A stretch of 64,000 bases of DNA from Diphasiastrum complanatum (lineage: Eukaryota > Streptophyta > Lycopodiopsida > Lycopodiales > Lycopodiaceae): the NCBI GenBank assembly GCA_029204225.1, contig CM055098.1, forward strand, positions 884,501 through 948,500. Reading direction: 5' to 3'. Shown here in pieces: positions 43,548-55,597 of this stretch. Both the position numbers and the translations under genes were made by a program. Numbering within the stretch: position 1 is the first letter of the stretch; each line of letters begins with the position of its first letter. Below the pieces are notes generated by a model. The model did no database searches. It saw only the letters and a list, made by a program, of their open reading frames with translations, and was not told the origin of the DNA.

Positions 43548-44085
43548 CCTCGGTTGAGATTTTATATATTGTGTTGGTTGAGATTTGATGTAGATTGTCT
43601 ATTGAGATCTGATATATAGTGTCGATTGAGATTTGATAGAAGACACTCGATCGAGATCGTGACAAATATCCTCGGTTGAGATTCGAACGAATGCCCTTGG
43701 TTGAGATTTGGATGAATGACCTCGGCCAAGATTTAAACAAATGACCTTGTTGAGATTTGGATGAAAGACCTCAATCGAGATTTGAACAAACGGCCTCAGT
43801 TGAGATTTGGATGAGTGACCTTGCTTGAGATTTGAACAAACAACCTCAGTTGAGATTTGGACGAAAGGCTTCAGCTGAGATTTGACAAAAGTCTCTGGTT
43901 GAGATTGTGGCGGACATCTCCGATCAAGATTTGATAGAAGTCTCCGGTCGAGATTTGACAAAAGTCTCCGATCGAGATTTGACAGAAGTCTTCGGTCGAG
44001 ATTTGACAGAAGTCTCCGGTCGAGATGTTAATGAAAATCTTGGTTGAGATCTGATCAATGAGTATCGGTTGAGATTTAAACTCAA
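43548..44085. repeat. 24-25-bp minisatellite, about 22 copies
   Basis: Units resemble ctcggttgagatttgaacga plus a few bases, 24 bp in the right part and mostly 25 bp in the left. The core gttgagattt is strongly kept. Minus-strand frames stay open as an 8-residue SRPKTSVK-type repeat where the unit is 24 bp. It lies at the truncated 5' side of element E. No interspersed unique spacers, so it is not a CRISPR array. Confidence 0.95.
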
Positions 44086-46089
44086 GACATGGCAAAATAT
44101 TTTTGGTAGGGACTCAGTTGAGTTGTCATGTGGTTTCAATAGGAAATGAAACAAGGCTCGGTCCGGTCCAGACGTGAGTCGTGGAGCTCAACCAAGTAAG
44201 GATTGTGAAGTCTCGGTCGAAAACAGAGCTGTACATCGGTCGAGACCAAAGTGATGAGCTCTATGAGGATGCATATGTGAGCCTTCAGATAGATGGTTTG
44301 GCGATACAGATTGGAATGTTCACAGATTCCAGCCAGAACCTTAGGTGGTTTCCGCTCGTCTTCTTCTTAGGTGGTTTCCGCTCTGGAAACCAGGTGTTTC
44401 TGCCCATTTCTAGAACTCAGTTCTTTTCAGCTAGGTCCTCTAGTTTAAAACTATTTCTAGACAGATCGTTTGTCAGTATGTATTCCCAATTTTCCAGTGG
44501 GATGAAACAGTTTCGTTCACTCCCACTACATGCATGTACAAGCCATGTAACCAATCCTTGCTCAACATATTAGCGTTCTGAATTAGAGAGCAATCTACAA
44601 ATCTGTCTACTAAACTACTCTAAGAAATCAAGGAACAATACAACATCAAGAATAATCTACACAACAAAAACAAGAATCAAGAAAGCTAACTAGCTAACAA
44701 CATTCTAGCAACCCAAGAATCAAGAGATACACTCTCTTGATGCTTGCAATGCCCAAGAACAATCAAGGATAGGATTGTTAGTGAATATGCAAGGTCAGAT
44801 CCACAATCTCAGCCTATTTAGTTTACCTGGATGCTGAAAACTACAAAATCAAGAAACAAGAAAGCTAATCCACATCTACATTCCACATTGCAATAAAGAA
44901 AGCAGGGAATCTAACTAATCCACAACCACAAGAAAGAAATCAAAGCATGCTCATAGGAATTTCACTCAAGACAATAGCCATGAACAAGGAGCTTTTCAAT
45001 TGACAATAACTTGTGGAGGATCTTCTTCATTCATAAAGAGAAATGACAATACAATAAAAGCTCCCTCACAAGAGAGGGGGGCCCTTAAATAAGCAAGAGG
45101 GCTGCCCATGTGGAGCCTAAGTGGCAATTCCACTAATTTAGAAATTACAAGTGAAAATAGCCCTTCCACTAGAGATCACCATCAAAAGGTGGCTCACTCT
45201 AATTTAGTTAAGAGGCTACATCTATTTACATTTCCTAGGAATGTTACTAGCTCCTACATGGTCATTCCTTCTCTGGGATTCACCATGTAGGTTCATATGG
45301 AAATGATCTGTAATCCTAGCTAGTAATCCTCGGCTCTCATGCTCGGCTCTCAACTTCTCCTACTCTCCGCTGTGAAGATTTTAGCACGTGTGAACTTCAC
45401 CACACACCCTACAAGATCTTATTCAGGTGTTGTGATTGCACAAGATTGATCAAAGAACAGTATGCTTGAAAAATCTAAGGCAAGAGCACAATGGCATACA
45501 TCTGATGAGAAATGAATGTCAGAAATAATTCTAATTGTTCAGCATGGAAAAAAGAGGCTGCTCTTGGGTAGAGAGAGAAAATTGTACATTGGAAAACTCG
45601 GGTAGAGAGAGAATGAGTCCAAAACACCAAAATCTCAATATTCACAATATGGCAAAACATGCCCAGCTTTTCCTACATGAGAGAGACTCGAATTCCTACA
45701 GTGGAGTTGCATGGAAAGTCCACTTAACTGAACTAATTCACCTACCATAGATCCACATGTGTAACTGCATGCATGTATGTTGCATGTACTGCATGTCAAC
45801 TCATAAAACTGCCTAGACATGTGTAGATCACATAAACTACTTTACATGTTGCATGCACTGATTGCATGTGGCTTGCATGAATACAGTAAAACTTTGCATG
45901 CTATCTAAACATCTGCATGTCATCATAATTGAACCTATCTAACTCAAATTCGAGCTACACTAGAAGGATATGTGCTCAATTCACACTCCTTTTATGTACA
46001 ACATGAAATATAGTGGAAATCATCATGGACATGACCCCAAACTCGAGATAGGAAGATAATATTTTAATAATATTCACAGTCCTTAAAAT
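44086..46089. other. No gene; repeat-like non-coding
   Basis: Contains an 18-bp direct repeat cttaggtggtttccgctc at about 44340 and 44368, and AT-rich LTR-like text from 44570 to 45100 that may belong to the minus-strand Copia F to its right. A TGCATG-dense stretch lies at 45764..45921. No coding sequence supported. Confidence 0.4.
45764..45921. repeat. TGCATG-dense segment
   Basis: About nine TGCATG hexamers in about 160 bp, including an overlapping pair. TGCATG is the RY core bound by plant B3-domain factors. No adjacent gene is seen. Confidence 0.6.
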
Positions 46090-46829
46090 CTATGTTCCTA
46101 TCAACATAGACTTTAAAATTAGGCCAAGGTTAGACCTCATCTTTATAAAGACATTCTTGAGTAGAGGTTTGGTGAGAAGATCTGCAACACAATCTGAAGA
46201 TGAAACATGCTCCAATGAGATCTCTCTTCCAATGATTTTTTCTCTCACAAAATGATGAGCCACTTCAATATGCTTGCTCCTTGCATGAAAGATCGGATTA
46301 TTTGCAAGAGCCTGAGCAGAAATGTTATCATTCTTGATAATTGGTAAATCTTCATCTGATAACACTTTAGATCCAAAAGTAGCCTTTTGATCCATAAAAT
46401 CTCCTTTGTTGTGGTTGTAAGAGATTCGTATTCAGCTTCACAGGATGATAAGGAAATAGTTGCCTGTTTCTTTGATAGCCAAGAAACCAAATTTCCTTCA
46501 AGAAATATAGTGTAAGCACTTGTGGATTTCCTATCCAACCTGTCTTTTGCAAAATCTGAATCTGAAAAGGCAATCAAAGTCAGATCTTCTCCTTTATAGA
46601 ATAGCCCATAATCCAAGGTAGAAGATATATACTTCAAGACTCTTTTAGCCAACTTCCAATGATATAACTTTGGATCCTGCATGTGTTGACTTAGCTTATG
46701 AACACAAAAGCTTAGATAAGGCCTAGTCACTGTTAACCAAATAAGTGAGCCAATAAGACTCCTATAAAGAGTGATGTCCTCAAAGGATTTTTCATCATCT
46801 TTAATAGGAACTTTTATAGTGTTCTCCAT
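46090..46829 (-). pseudogene. Copia F RNase H
   Basis: Frames 46829..46245 and 46395..46090: TLYRSLIGSLIWLTVTRPYL, FCVHKLSQHMQDPKLYHWKL, FSDSDFAKDRLDRKSTSAYT, VSWLSKKQATISLSSCEAEY, then RSKHIEVAHHFVREKI and ADLLTKPLLK. The two frames are joined by one frameshift near 46370. It is fused directly to the integrase end at about 46845; the whole RT palm with its YVDD motif is missing. Family of Copia D and I. Confidence 0.9.
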
Positions 46830-47702
46830 AGGTGAATTTGCTCCTCCTCAAGCCTCGGCCTCACCTCTTCTTGAACAGCATCAAGATTGATAATTGATCT
46901 TGCATGAGTCTCTTTGATCTGTGCATCATCCAAGTTAAATTTCTGATCTTCATGGAAGATCACGTCTCTACTAACAACATTTTTGTCAGTAGAGGGCAAA
47001 TAAATCTTGTATGCTTTTTTAGTGGATGCATAACCTACAGAAATTCCTTTTACTGCACTAGGATCTTCCTTCTTCCTAGTTTTTAGAGGCACATGCACAA
47101 AGCATACACATCCAAAAATCCTAAGATGATCTACCTTAGGCTTTTTCTTATACAACATCTCAAATGGTGTCTTTCCTCCTATTGCAAGATTTGGAAGCCT
47201 ATTACAAATATAGTTTGCACATGCAACTGCCTCTCCCCAAAATTCTTTAGGCAGAGAAGCTTCCAGCCTAATGGCTTTTGCACATTCACACAAAGTTCTA
47301 TTTTTTCTCTCAGCAACTCCATTTTGCTAACGAGTATATGAACAAGAGAACTCTCTTTGAGTACCCTCTCTCTCACAAAGTTCTTTAAACTTATTGGAAG
47401 TGTATTCCCCTCCACTATCACTTCTTAAAGCTTTTAACTTGAAAGGAAACTACTTCTCTACATAAGCTTTAAAAGTAAGAAAAACATCATAAACCATGGC
47501 TTTTGAAGACAGCATATAGATCCAAGAATGTCTTGTATAATCATCTACAAAAGAGACAAAGCAGTTAGCTCCTCCTTTGCTCTTAGTTGATGAGAAATGA
47601 ACATCTGAGTGTATAAGTTCAAATGGTTGCTTTGTTTTGATACTTGATCTAGGAAAAGGCCTTCTATGTGACTTTGCCAGCACACAAGCTTCACAATGTA
47701 GG
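46830..47702 (-). pseudogene. Copia F integrase
   Basis: CVLAKSHRRPFPRSSIKTK, LIHSDVHFSSTKSKGG, SFVDDYTRHSWIYML, a stop at 47450, then the SDSGGEYTSNKFKEL region, QNGVAERKNRT (after another stop near 47327) and ECAKAIRLEASLPKEFWGEA through SRDVIFHEDQKFN (47293..46850). The GAG-pre-integrase start is cut at about 47702. Residues match Copia D closely. Confidence 0.92.
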
Positions 47703-48486
47703 GTCGAAGATCTCGTGTAGTATAGTCCTCCCGCCTGTCAACAAGGGTCAGATCACTGGATAGGTACCTAATTATGCATAGATGCTATTTTTAGTTAGTT
47801 TTCTACTTTCTCCCTTAACTCTACTCGCCACTAACACTACTCTCCATTAACTCTACTCCTCTACACTAACATTCATCATGATTGTAGGTGAAAGGAAGGG
47901 GATGATTAGAAAACATGGAGGGAAAAGAAGATAGAAGAGAGAGATAGAGGGAGGGTGGAGGTTAGCTCAAATGCACATTATACTTGCTACAGGAGAAACA
48001 TAAACTATTGAAACCAAAAAGCATGAACTTAAAAGCAATAGAAAACAACAAGAGCAATAGCAAGCATTGAATTGCAAATGAGGATGCTTCTCTTCCAAAA
48101 TTGGTAGAGTTTCCTCCTTCTCATTAAGCATGAAGATGGTGTACAAATGGTGCCTTTTTATAAAATGGGGAAGGCCCTCGCCCCTCAATCCTATTGCCTA
48201 TATTCACAATGATCCTATCCATTCATCTTGGACCCAACTTGATCCAAGGGTCCACAAAAAGTACATTGGTAATCACAAGATTCATGTGAGTCCCAATTTG
48301 GACCCAACTCTAAAAAATAATCTCTAAGTTTAAAAATGACTTTGGGCCTCTAGTTTTATTTTAATTCCAAGGCCCAAGTCAAGTTTATTTTATGTACAAC
48401 TTTACTTGCGTGCTCATTGGGCCATGGGCTTACGCGCACAGGATGCCATGCCCTCGCAACACATTTTATTGAATGATTTTATTTAT
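47703..48486. other. No gene; possible LTR
   Basis: Has a TATA-like tttttataaaatggg near 48160 and GA-rich text at 47930..47955. It could contain the 3' LTR of the Gypsy element to its right, but ends are not clear. Confidence 0.35.
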
Positions 48487-51400
48487 TTACACTTTGTTGG
48501 AAATACCCCCAATAGGACCCACGGCCTGAAGTAGTGCCGGTCCCTCGGCACTCTGCCGGTTTAGTAGAGTGTTTTCTTCTCCCGCCTTTGCTGGATGAGG
48601 TAGGTGGTGACGTCCTCCATAAAGTTGAGGCGGTCCAATTTCTTCATCTTTTGGCCCCTCGCAGCCAATCTTGGTCGACCCATGTTTGGAATCGGCGTGT
48701 CCATGGATCACCTTGAAGCGCAGCTCAGTAATAGACACAAGCTATTGGTAGCTGATCTTCGATTTTGTCTGAAGGTAGCACCTTATTAACATCAAAGAAT
48801 ATGGATGGGGGAAAATTGTCCCATTTAGTTTTGATCCCCATCAGATGTTCTAAGTCCCGGGTGTAAGTAGTTACCGCGCAGACTATGGGATCAGGACAAT
48901 TGATGTATTGGTTGGCGAATGCGGTGAGAGCCCTTATGGCGTCTACATCCGTAGTTCACCCATATTCTGACTGTATGACCGACCAATTGAAATTCTGAAG
49001 TGTGATCTTGTCCAGAGGCATGTCGCATTCTGTCCATTTGGATTTTCGTGGACATGGCAAGAAGTGCACGTTCACCCGTAATTGTTGTGGACTCGTCACA
49101 TAGGCCCTGATGGCCGCAGGGTCTCTTTCGAACAACTGCTGATGCCACTCTGGTTGTGGTTGGAGGGCGGGTAGTACTTGCAGTTCATTGCCCTTGATTG
49201 TCTGAGCAGAAAACGATATCTGCCAGCCGCCTCTTGATGACTCGTGGAGATACTTTGATAAAAATTCATTAATTTTCTCCTCCACGGACTTCGGTCTTCA
49301 GAAGGCCCGGCTGGCAGATATCGTACGCAAACCTTTGGATGATGTGGCTTGGCTTTGGCTGGTAGTTGTGCCTTGGCCCTAGTCTCGCATCTCAGCAGCC
49401 GTATCCGTCTGCCCTTGGTCTTGGCCTTCGGACCCTTGATCTTTTTGACATTCCCATGCTGCCTGCTGGCTCTGGTCTTGGCTTGTACTGGCTTGTGCAG
49501 CGTCAAAAGTAGGTGGCGGTGAAATTACCACGGGGGTGGGCTGGGCCTTCGTTTCCATGAATTTCTGGTAGGCCTTGAGGGATTGCTTGGCCTGGGTGAG
49601 CTCGTGCGTTGCGTTGTCCAATATTTGTTGAGCTCTATCTGGTAGCTGTTTAGGGTTTGGCTATAAACCTGCACTTGATGCCATAGAAAGCGGCCTTGAG
49701 TCCGGTGCAGGTTGAGCTAACCAGACGAGCTTTTCCTCTTGTAGTGCTTTGACCTCCATCCCCAGGCGCATATTCTCTGCTTCAAAAAGGGTAAGTTGCA
49801 CCTGAATGGGGGCAAGTTGTTGGGACGCTTCAACTTGAAGCTCCCGCACCTTTGTGGAGGCCTCAATCAGCGCTTTGGAGAGGCTTTGGATATATTTGTT
49901 GAGGCCCTCCTCCTTTTGCTGCAGCTTGGCAATCTCTTGGTGCCCTTCTTGTTCGTGTTGCTGAGCCAAAATTAGCTCTTGCTACAGCTTGGTGAGTTCT
50001 GCTTGCAACTGTGTATTACTCATCGCCAGGTGTAGTACCCTACTTTCCAGAATGGCTTTGGCTGCTACCGCATCCAGGATGTATTTTCCCAGAGGTTTGG
50101 TACATCATCGTTAGATCTATGGGGGCAGCCGGTACACTGGCACTGGCATGGGCTTTTGTTGTATCGGCCCCGATGACTTGTGGAGTACTGTCGTCATTGT
50201 CTTCTATCAGGTTCTCATTGGACCTGATGCCATCTGGGGTGGTACGATCAGCCCGATCTGGCAATGTGCAAACACTGTTTGGACAAATGCGTCATCAGGC
50301 AATGGTTGGTTGCCCTCGACAACCTTTGTTGGTGAAGCGGGTGGGGTTTGAGAAGCAACTGTGGAAACAAGAGTGAGGACAGTTTGTCCGAACGAGAGGA
50401 TGGGAGGAACAGAAGGAAACTAGAGGGTGGTGTGGAGTATGGAAGAAGGTGAGGATGGAGCAGAAAGCATCTAGCGTGGGGGTGAAAAATTGATGACTTG
50501 CATCCATGCCAGAGTGTCAGGAGACAATTGAGAATCAGAGCGATTGAATGGAATGGAAGCAACGGTGGCGACAGGAGTGATGGAAAATGCGATGGTGATG
50601 GATGGAGTAGTGGATACTGGAAGAGAAATAGGAGTGGTATCAACAGAAGAAACGGGGATGGAGACAGAAACAGATGTGGATGGAACAAGAAGAGAGATAG
50701 CGACAACAAAAATCGGAGTGGGGGGTTGCACGGAAGAAGAAGTGGTGGTTGTTGATGGGGTGATTAGTGCGATAGTGGAGGTACGTCTTCGGGTAGCAGG
50801 TGGAGATGTGGATGTAGAGGCAGCCACACATTCCTTTGTTAGCCGTTGTGTTAATAACTGCAGGTTGGGAGGAGGTGGAGGCTTGAGATGGCGGATAAAG
50901 GTTAGTATTTGGCACGAGGGTAGACAAAAGAGATGAGCGTTGGAAACCGCACACTTTCGCCTCGAGAAGTGCGCAGGCAAAGTTACACAACAAGAGGCCT
51001 GCTGCGATTTGCTCATGGTTGTTGGGTTTGATGGAGTTGGTTAGTTCTCAAATAAGAAAGCTATGCCAGTCGTATGGCACAATGGAGGGACCAGGGAATT
51101 CCATAAAGGATTCCACTATCTGACTTAGCAGCGTAGACTAGATTCTGTCCTTGCAAAATGTTGAAATAACCAGAAAGTTATTCAACAGATGCGCAACCGT
51201 TTGAATGATGGGTTCCGTGATAGCTTCTATCAAGTAACCATTGTTAGTCTGGATGGGGATTTCTGGTGTGGTTTGGATGACGAACAGTTTGATCAGAGCT
51301 TTGGCGTGGCGATGGGAAATGGGTTGACGATCACCAAACATAGTGCCAATGGTGACCATCGAGTCTTCATTAATTCTGACCTTGTATGTGGTACCTTGGT

Positions 51401-51660
51401 ATAGGAAGTGGAAGCGAGTCTTTTCCTCGTCCCAGGTGGCATAAGCATGAAGGGCGAGGCCCATGTTAATCTCAGAATGGAAGAGCGTCGGGTAAAATCC
51501 CATTGTCGCTAGAAGTGGACCGACTGTCTATAGCCATGGTTTGATCAGAGCGTCAGAGGGTAGAGGCCAAATCTGTGTGGCCTCGGGGATGTCATGCTGG
51601 ATCACCTGTTTAGCGCCAGAGTCTTCAGAGGATGAGGAGGCCATATTAGCAGTGATGATT
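48487..51660 (-). pseudogene. Extra ORF downstream of Gypsy integrase
   Basis: About 1000 codons in the element sense, broken by several stops and frameshifts. It starts MASSSSEDSGAKQVIQHDIP near 51644, continues past one TAG (about 51525) into MGFYPTLFHSEINMGLALHA (51503..51138), a cell-surface-unlike globular part, then a Ser/Thr/Pro-rich stretch (51000-50480), a charged segment with DDSTPQVIGAD, a strong coiled coil (ELQVEASQQLAPIQ, 49969..49661), a Gln-rich part and a C-terminal domain KINEFLSKYLHESSRGGWQI to GIKTKWDNFPPSIFF (49285..48790). No transmembrane or envelope features seen. It resembles uncharacterised plant transposon proteins in layout; function unknown. It parallels 41520..43365. 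Confidence 0.6.
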
Positions 51661-52739
51661 AGCGGTCGAAAAAGTAGGAAAAATGGTGGATAATGGAAAA
51701 GGATGTGAAAACGGTAGAAAACTGAGAATAACGAGTGTTGGATGACAAGGAGTGTAGTTCAGAGCACTAATCAGTGTTTAGTATGATCAGATGACAGCTG
51801 GTAGGAAGTTTGGCTGCAAACGGAAAACTTGGTAATTTCAGAGTAAATTTCGGCAGAGCTTTGCTAGCAAAGGTGACAAATGACTCGAATTTAGCCCTTA
51901 TATAGCAGAATTTAGAGTGCGTCTTAGGTGAATTCCACTTTACCTTGCTTAGCTCCACCCAAATTTTGGTAGGCACCTTCTTCACAAAATTCTAAGACCT
52001 CAGAAAAGTCTGCGAGAGTTCAGAAGGTAATTTGACTACTATGCAAAGATTTTGCGAGGGTTCAGGCTGTCTGCCAGGTTTCAACTCTCGTAGGAAGTGA
52101 TCTCTCGCACAACTTGTTCCTGTGATTAAATTTTCAAGATCAGACCATGTAGGCAGGCTAATTTCACTATTTTGATTCCATTTAGGTACCTTGCGAGGGT
52201 TGGTAAGTTGATCTTGATGCTCTGTGAGGGTTCTGAAAATTCAGCTTCTGGGAACCCTCGCACACACTAAAAAATGGTGATTTCTCCATCAAGAACTCTT
52301 GCAGTGATTTTCATGGATGCATCTGGGTCAGATCTGGTGACTGTCCAAGTTTCAAGAGCTATCTCCCAGGGGAGCTCAAAAAATAAAATAAAAAAGCGCT
52401 CTTTTAGAGTGTTTTTTGATGAGATCTCGAGATTTTCTGATGTTTAACTTTTGTAAATTGGTAATCAGCTTCATGCAGGCTTGATCTGACTGTTGGTAGT
52501 TCTCTGAAAATTCAAATGGATACTTGGTAACAGATCCATCAGTCAATCTAATGATCTGCTTCCTTCTTGATCCTATCTGAATCTGGATCCTTCTTGGATT
52601 CTGATGGATTTTTCCGATCTTGCTAGATCTGGCTGAATCTTGACGGATCTAGCTTGATTTGGCTTGATCTTCTTAAATCTAGCGGTGATGCTTAGCAGAA
52701 TAGCTTTTTGTAACATGTCATCCCCAATCTGGATCTACC
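51661..52739. other. Spacer between the extra ORF and integrase
   Basis: About 1.1 kb non-coding in the element sense. Includes degenerate repeats of gatct/gatctagc text at about 52560..52690 and a recurrent tgcgagggtt phrase at 52040-52240. Confidence 0.5.
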
Positions 52740-53876
52740 TTACTGTGGTGGCCAGTACTTGTGCAACCAGCTACCGTTGATGGGTGTATCGAATGGTGTC
52801 CCATCTAGCTTTTCCAAATTCATGGCTCCATGATTAAGAATTTTTTTTATCCTATAAGGACCTTCGCCTGTGAGTTTTAACTTTCCCTTAATCGCCTTGG
52901 TTTTATACATCAGGACTAGATCTCCAGAGCAAAGATCCTTCTTTTGTAACCTACGATCATGCCATGCGTTGTGTCTTTTCTTTTTAGCTGCCAATGCATG
53001 CGCAGCTAGTAAGCGTGTTTCACAGAGTTTATGCAAAGCTTCGTGGCGTAGTTGTAGAGATTTGGACTCATTAAGCTGTTTCGTGGTGGAAATCCTTAAT
53101 GAAGGAACTAAAAACTCTACTGGCATTACAGCATCCTGACCATATACCAATTGAAAGGGTGTTTGATCAGTGCTTCCTTTATATGCTGTCCTGAATGCCC
53201 ATAGTGCAGCATGCAACTTATGTTCCCAATCCGATCTGCTAGCTTCAACTATTTTCATGAGCACGCTACACATGATCTTATTGGATGATTTTGCTTGCTC
53301 ATTACCACGAGGATAATAAGGCGTACTGGTTCTATGGATCACAAAGAATTCCTCTAACAGGACCTTGATGGTCTCGTTGATGAAATGGCTTTCGCGATCG
53401 ATGACTAGCTCTACCGGGCATCCAAAGCATATAATGATATTTTCATAAAGGAACTTGGCAGTGGTCCTAGCATCAGCTACTCTTACTGCCTTGGCTTCGA
53501 CCCATTTGGTGAGGTAGTCTGTGGCTACGATTATGTATCGAGCCTGGGAACTCCTTGCTGCAGGGTGAATTGGACCGATGTAATCCAATCCCCACTTTTC
53601 GAATGGTGCTTGGGCTAAGACCGGGTGTAGTAAGTCGTAATTCAATCTCGTTGGTCTCCTTGCCCTTTGGCACACATTGCACTTTTTCAAGTATTCCTCC
53701 GTATCCTTATGAATCGTAATGTCAGATGCAAAATGACCTCCACCCATGCGTTCATGTGAAAGCGAAACGATCTGGGTGGCCTCATGAGGAAGAATACATC
53801 GCCGAAGAAATCCATTTGGACCTCTTCGATACAACTGGTCGGCAATCAACTGATAAGGTCTAGCCTTTAAGATCAA
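52740..53876 (-). CDS. Ty3/Gypsy integrase
   Basis: A 378-codon open frame. H2C2 zinc region: HERMGGGHFASDITIHKDTE and KKCNVCQ. Core: WGLDYIGPIHPAARS (first Asp), DYLTKWVEAKAV, VIDRESHFINE (second Asp), then PRGNEQAKSSNKI, where the usual catalytic Glu two residues after Gln is Lys, so activity is doubtful. Then AFRTAYKGSTDQTPFQLVYG and a C-terminal GPYRIKKI segment, ending WLHKYWPPQ. Integrates element cDNA in the nucleus. The frame is intact despite damage to the neighbouring RT and RNase H. Confidence 0.93.
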   Translation of the reverse strand: MILKARPYQLIADQLYRRGPNGFLRRCILPHEATQIVSLSHERMGGGHFASDITIHKDTEEYLKKCNVCQRARRPTRLNYDLLHPVLAQAPFEKWGLDYIGPIHPAARSSQARYIIVATDYLTKWVEAKAVRVADARTTAKFLYENIIICFGCPVELVIDRESHFINETIKVLLEEFFVIHRTSTPYYPRGNEQAKSSNKIMCSVLMKIVEASRSDWEHKLHAALWAFRTAYKGSTDQTPFQLVYGQDAVMPVEFLVPSLRISTTKQLNESKSLQLRHEALHKLCETRLLAAHALAAKKKRHNAWHDRRLQKKDLCSGDLVLMYKTKAIKGKLKLTGEGPYRIKKILNHGAMNLEKLDGTPFDTPINGSWLHKYWPPQ

Positions 53877-54850
53877 TTTCCGCTACTTTACCTTTGGTAA
53901 AGATTTGTCTGGTTGGCCCCGCATTAGATATTCAACAATGTTGGCCGCCCATTCTGGTACTGTGTCCACGTAAAATAAGATAGCATCTGCCAGCTCATCG
54001 TTGGGTTGGTATGCAATCTCCTTCCCTTTGATTCGTGACACATGATCTGCCATGTAATGTTGTTTTCCCTTGCAAACTACTATCCGAAAATCAAACTCCA
54101 ACAACAGAAGTAACTGATCCTTTCGGTGTTGTAAGTTTTATTAACGAGATAGAGCAAGGGTTGATTCTGTATAAAAAGCAAAATGTGTGGCCATCAAGTA
54201 GTGTCGAAATTTTTTAACCACATAGATCATTGCCAGTGCTTCCCTCTCTGTGGTTGAATAGTTCATTTCGGTATCACTGAGCTATCGGCTTGCAAATCGG
54301 ATTGGAAAATCCTTTTTGTGTTCACCTGGCTGGGTTAAGACTGCTCCAACTGCATACTTCGATGCATCCGTATGCACGTGAAACTCAATGGACCAATTGG
54401 GCGGGCGTAAGATTGGTGCTGAGACCAATGATCCTTAAGCTTCTGAAAAGCCTTTAGGGCTTTCTCGTTCCAATGTGGATCCGTTGTGAGTTTGTAAATT
54501 GGTCAGGCTAACTCTGCAAAATCAAGAATGAAGATCCTATAATAGTTAGCATGACCCATGAAAATGTAGACCTCGCGGATCGTCCCCGATGGTGGTAGAT
54601 CAACAATGATCTTGATCTTAGATAGATCTGTGGCGATCCCGTGTCTTCACACTATATGGCCGAGAATCAAGCCATGTGTCACCTAGAATTGACATTTTTC
54701 TGGATTCAAGGAGATCTGGTATTCACGGCATTTTTGTAACACCTTTTCCAAGTTGGATAAGTGTTCTGAATCTGGTCGATGCACGCACAGATTGTCCAAT
54801 AAAATCTCCAAAAATTTTTGCAAATAATCTTTGAATGCCATCTGCATGAC
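53877..54850 (-). pseudogene. Gypsy RT C-terminal half and RNase H
   Basis: Broken frames. KFLEILLDNLCVHRPD has Asn at the second Asp of the RT catalytic pair. Then GLILGHIV, SKIKIIVDLPPSGTIREV, NYYRIFI, DPHWNEKALKAFQKLKDH and, at 54104..53883, LEFDFRIVVCKGKQHYMADH and VSRIKGKE, the RNase H end. Several stops lie between. Confidence 0.88.
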
Positions 54851-55582
54851 TCACTGGAAAGTGCTTGGGGCATTGGAAAGTCTGAATGGCATCACTTTAT
54901 AGGCATAGGTTCCCCATTCCGTGGCGAATGCTATTTTGTGTTGGTCCTGGGGGGCTATCTTCACCTGATTGTAGTCGTTGAATCCATCTACGAAACTGTA
55001 GGCTTCGGCGCCAGCTACCATGTTGAGGACACTTTCCGTAAATGGTAAAGGAAAATGGTCCTTTTTGGTGACTGCATTTAGCACCTTCAGATTCACACAA
55101 GTCCGCATTTTGTCGTTCTTCTTGGGTACTATAACTATCGATGATACCCATTCCGTGTACTCGATTTCATAGATGAAGTCTGCACCCATCAGCTTTTGCA
55201 AATCCTGCTTGATCAGCTCAGTATAATTCGGGTTGTAGCAGTAATAACGGCTTACCTTGGGGACTGCTCCGTCCACCGAGGGTATGGTGTGTTGGACTAC
55301 TGTTGGTGGAATGCCCTTCAGGTCACTATAACTCCATGCAAAACAGTCTTTATGTTCCACCAACAATGATCATAGTCTCTTGAACTGTGTGGGTGTTAGC
55401 TGCTCCTCCACATGCACTATCTTTTCTTCTTCACCTGGCTCAGCAAGGTTCATCGGTTGTATTCGCGCAGGTCCCTCGAAGACTTGTTTTGGTGGTGCTT
55501 GATTTTGATAGAGTTCTCTCTGGGCTTGCGGCATCATGATTACCACGTCGTCCAAGGTATAGTTCTTGAAAGTCTCAGGCAT
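54851..55582 (-). pseudogene. Gypsy reverse transcriptase N-terminal half
   Basis: FAWSYSDLKGIPPTVVQHTI, the SIVIVPKKNDKMRTCVNLKV region, HFPLPF and FVDGFNDYNQVKIAPQDQHK (catalytic Asp in FVDG), GTYAYKVMPFRLSNAPSTFQ. A stop ends the frame right after STFQ at 54851, and another (about 55367..55369) separates it from the preceding segment. Confidence 0.92.
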
Positions 55583-55597
55583 CTCGTGAACTAGCGC

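Noticed and set aside
43548..44154. Overlapping minus-strand frames of 8-residue repeats, and a CRISPR-like look
   Set aside because: Frames follow from the 24-bp unit length. Units are directly abutting without unique spacers, and the genome is plant nuclear, so this is a minisatellite.
44181..44573. 130-codon plus-strand frame
   Set aside because: Crosses an internal direct repeat and matches no family; considered chance in non-coding repeat.
50011..50936. Plus-strand frames rich in Gly, Val and Asp
   Set aside because: Complement of the Ser/Thr/Pro-rich stretch of the minus-strand extra ORF.
48487..51660. Retroviral envelope gene downstream of Gypsy integrase
   Set aside because: Position fits, but there is no signal peptide, transmembrane segment or cleavage motif; coiled coil and low complexity dominate.
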